Below, piece by piece: positions 62,229 through 64,000 of a DNA stretch of 64,000 nucleotides. This DNA comes from Hyphomicrobium sp. GTDB lineage: Bacteria; Pseudomonadota; Alphaproteobacteria; Rhizobiales; Hyphomicrobiaceae. The stretch lies in NCBI GenBank assembly GCA_017512425.1, contig JAFWGI010000003.1:1-64000 (forward strand), in the 5' to 3' direction. The notes under the pieces are model-generated. The model had not been told where the DNA came from, did not search any database, and saw only the letters and a list, made by a program, of their open reading frames with translations. Numbering within the stretch: position 1 is the stretch's first letter; every line of letters begins with the position of its first letter. The position numbers were made by a program, and so were the translations under genes.

Positions 62229-63500
62229 ATGTGTGCGAACGTGCGTTGTCCGACGAGCAAACTCAGTCGTCAGAAATCTATCGCCCCAATTATACTTACA
62301 CTGTGCATAATTGCGCTCGCGTTTGTTCCGAGCGTACAGGCGCGCGATTATCAACTCGCGCCCGGCGACCGCGTCGCCATCACGGTCTTCGGTAACACGG
62401 AGCTTTCCGGCGAATTCTCAATCGATCAATCGGGGCGGATCTTTTATCCTGTCATCGGCGCGATCGAACTTGGCGGTCTCAACATAAAAGAGACGGAGCA
62501 ACGCATCGCCACGGCGTTGAATGACGGCATACTCGTCAAACCGTCGGTATTCGTGCGCGTTTCGGAATTTCGGCCAATTCAAGTCATCGGCAATGTCCGC
62601 AATGCGGGCAGTTTTCCTTTTCGCGCTGGAACAATCGTCAAAAGCGCCATCGGCGTCGCAGGCGGTTATGGCGTATCGTTGCTGACGCCGGGCACTGCAG
62701 CGGCAGAATTCTTGGCGGCCGAAGAGCGCTTGAAGCTCCTTCAGAACAGTGCGTGGCGGCTTCTCGTTCGCCAGGCGCGGCTTTCGGCACAGATCAACGG
62801 CGCAGACCGGTTCGATGCGCCGGCAATTGCCGGCGTTCCGGAAGCGGACCTTGCCAAGGTGGTCGACGACGAGAACCGGCATCTCGCTCAACAGACTGAG
62901 GCACGCAAAAACAAAGTTGAGTTGCTGCGGTCGCAACGCGAGCCGATGGCGGCCGAGAACACAGCGATCGACGCTCAGATCGCCAACGAGCGCAAACAAC
63001 TCGACATCATCGTCAAGCAGATCAAAAGCTACGAGCGGCTGCAGCAAAGCGGCCTCGCCCGTTATGACATCATGATCCAGTTGCAGCTCAATGCAGCAAC
63101 CAAGGAAAGCATGATTGGGCGGCTCGAAGGCGAGAAATCGCGTTTGCGGTCGGGTATTGGCGAGCTTGAGCTTCGTGTGCAGGACGCTGAGCAGGAATAC
63201 ATCAGGCTTGCCTCTGCGGAACGCCTCGATGTCAGCCAGAAACTTTCCGAACTCGACGCGTCGATACCGTTGGCGCAACAGGCCCGCCGTGCCCGGCTTC
63301 GTGAAGTCGGCGGCAACTCCACAATCGGCATCAAGCATCAATTCTTCATCAGCCGCCTCAAGGATGGCGCGACGCAGACCGTAGAGGTCTCCGACAACGA
63401 TTTGATCGAACCCGGCGACATCATCGAGGTGCGAACCGAACTGTCGGAATTGAAAACCGCCGCTGACGCAAACGCAGAACCGCCCCGGTCGTCACAATGA
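62229..63500 (+). CDS. polysaccharide export protein (Wza/ExoF-like)
   Basis: 423 residues from ATG 62229. Signal peptide or hydrophobic anchor to about QARD, then the Poly_export domain (LAPGDRVAITVFGNTELSGEFSI), SLBB-like strands (VQVIGNVRNAGSFPFRAGT) and a long helical coiled coil (about 150-340, ENRHLAQQTEARKNKVELL). The coiled coil makes it similar to rhizobial ExoF, which exports exopolysaccharide. Start weak; TTG 62202 possible. Stop overlaps a 22-codon frame. Confidence 0.85.
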   Translation: MCANVRCPTSKLSRQKSIAPIILTLCIIALAFVPSVQARDYQLAPGDRVAITVFGNTELSGEFSIDQSGRIFYPVIGAIELGGLNIKETEQRIATALNDGILVKPSVFVRVSEFRPIQVIGNVRNAGSFPFRAGTIVKSAIGVAGGYGVSLLTPGTAAAEFLAAEERLKLLQNSAWRLLVRQARLSAQINGADRFDAPAIAGVPEADLAKVVDDENRHLAQQTEARKNKVELLRSQREPMAAENTAIDAQIANERKQLDIIVKQIKSYERLQQSGLARYDIMIQLQLNAATKESMIGRLEGEKSRLRSGIGELELRVQDAEQEYIRLASAERLDVSQKLSELDASIPLAQQARRARLREVGGNSTIGIKHQFFISRLKDGATQTVEVSDNDLIEPGDIIEVRTELSELKTAADANAEPPRSSQ

Positions 63501-63565
63501 TCGATGAAACGCACAACCTGATGGATTTCTCCAACACCGTTGAACCTGAGTCTGGGCCGCAATGA
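63497..63565 (+). CDS. 22-codon mini-ORF bridging two export genes
   Basis: ATG at 63497 overlaps the stop of the export gene (ATGA) and its own TGA (63563-63565) overlaps the ATG of the next gene (ATGA again). The peptide is acidic (MIDETHNLMDFSN... ) with no known motif. It either couples translation across the gap or codes a tiny peptide. Confidence 0.4.
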   Translation: MIDETHNLMDFSNTVEPESGPQ

Positions 63566-64000
63566 GTCGTCGCAAGTATGCACAGGCCGCAAATCTGAAG
63601 GCGGCATTGAAGCGGCCGGATGATGTGCGCATTCACCTCGCGCCGAACGGGCGCGCGGACAACCGCATGGCGATAAACGGCGCTCCGGATTGGCGCACGC
63701 CTGGCGCCGAGTTGCTCGCGGTGTTCCGGCGGCACCAAGGGTGGATCGCGATCCTGGTTGCCGGAGCGCTGGCCGCCGCATGCCTGTCCTTGCTGCTCCG
63801 CCAACCCGCCTACACGAGCACTGCCATTTTTCAGCGCGTCTTTACGGTCGAGAGTACTGATCGCAACGACCGGCCGCTGCAGCTCGACGCGGCGGCTCTT
63901 GTCAAAAGCCAGATGTTCCGTCTGCAATCGACCGAGTTCTCGCGTCGCACCATCGACCGCATGATCCGCGAGCGCGTGCCCGGGCAACGCTTGTCGGCGT
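63562..64000 (+). CDS. GumC/Wzz-like chain length protein, cut by window end
   Basis: First 146 codons of a longer gene, open through position 64000. A cytoplasmic N-terminus of about 65 residues (basic, RRKYAQAANLKAALKR) is followed by a membrane helix (WIAILVAGALAAACLSLLL) and the periplasmic start of a Wzz/GumC domain (LRQPAYTSTAIFQRVFTVES). Works with the upstream export protein in making or exporting surface polysaccharide. The 3' end is outside the window. Confidence 0.75.
   Translation, partial: MSRRKYAQAANLKAALKRPDDVRIHLAPNGRADNRMAINGAPDWRTPGAELLAVFRRHQGWIAILVAGALAAACLSLLLRQPAYTSTAIFQRVFTVESTDRNDRPLQLDAAALVKSQMFRLQSTEFSRRTIDRMIRERVPGQRLSA

Overview
The window reads as chromosomal DNA of an alphaproteobacterium, most likely order Hyphomicrobiales (rhizobia-like or Xanthobacteraceae-like). 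This is inferred from family content: phosphatidylcholine synthase, HspQ, a DUF2865 protein, class II DAHP synthase, an HWE-type histidine kinase, a glutamyl-tRNA synthetase of the second alphaproteobacterial type, a malyl-CoA lyase and Sox proteins. No rRNA is present and the species cannot be named.

Positions 1 to about 9,700 look like an integrated mobile element. They hold an AlpA-type regulator, a tightly overlapping run of small genes around a winged-helix (replication-protein-like) gene, a 0.7 kb gene-free stretch full of short paired repeats, a tyrosine integrase with a clear promoter, a lipoprotein/TM2 membrane-protein pair, a membrane coiled-coil protein with an HTH-like tail, a ribbon-helix-helix-like protein and several unknown small genes. 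The most striking signal is four 15-bp quasi-palindromic motifs spaced 32, 32 and 33 bp at 2155-2266, inside the gene after the winged-helix gene. This layout resembles a replication origin built from iterons. A palindrome with related arms lies just upstream of the winged-helix gene.

From about 9.8 kb the content is ordinary chromosome. 9.8-25.5 kb is rich in envelope functions (EptA-like lipid A phosphoethanolamine transferase, Pcs, a porin, an LpxL-like acyltransferase, small secreted proteins) plus malyl-CoA lyase, HspQ, a 2OG-Fe(II) oxygenase-like protein, and a GNAT/nitrilase pair. 25.6-28.7 kb has a CAU-anticodon tRNA, an HWE histidine kinase and an L-lactate dehydrogenase-like enzyme. 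28.8-40.5 kb is a lipid block: a ketosynthase with its own acyl carrier protein, FadD with a MerR-type regulator, a cyclopropane fatty acid synthase and a fadE-fadJ-fadI beta-oxidation run preceded by a perfect 16-bp palindrome.

40.6-43.8 kb is a partial sulfur-oxidation locus: a flavocytochrome c sulfide dehydrogenase flavoprotein divergent from soxYZ, with a phosphodiester glycosidase gene overlapping soxZ. 43.8-58.4 kb is housekeeping: cimA, cysS, gltX, nadE, DAHP synthase, gor, rpiA, gph. 58.4-61.6 kb has a DsrE-like protein, an RND/MMPL exporter and TusA. A tRNA-Val follows, and the window ends inside an exopolysaccharide export operon whose chain-length gene is cut by the window edge.
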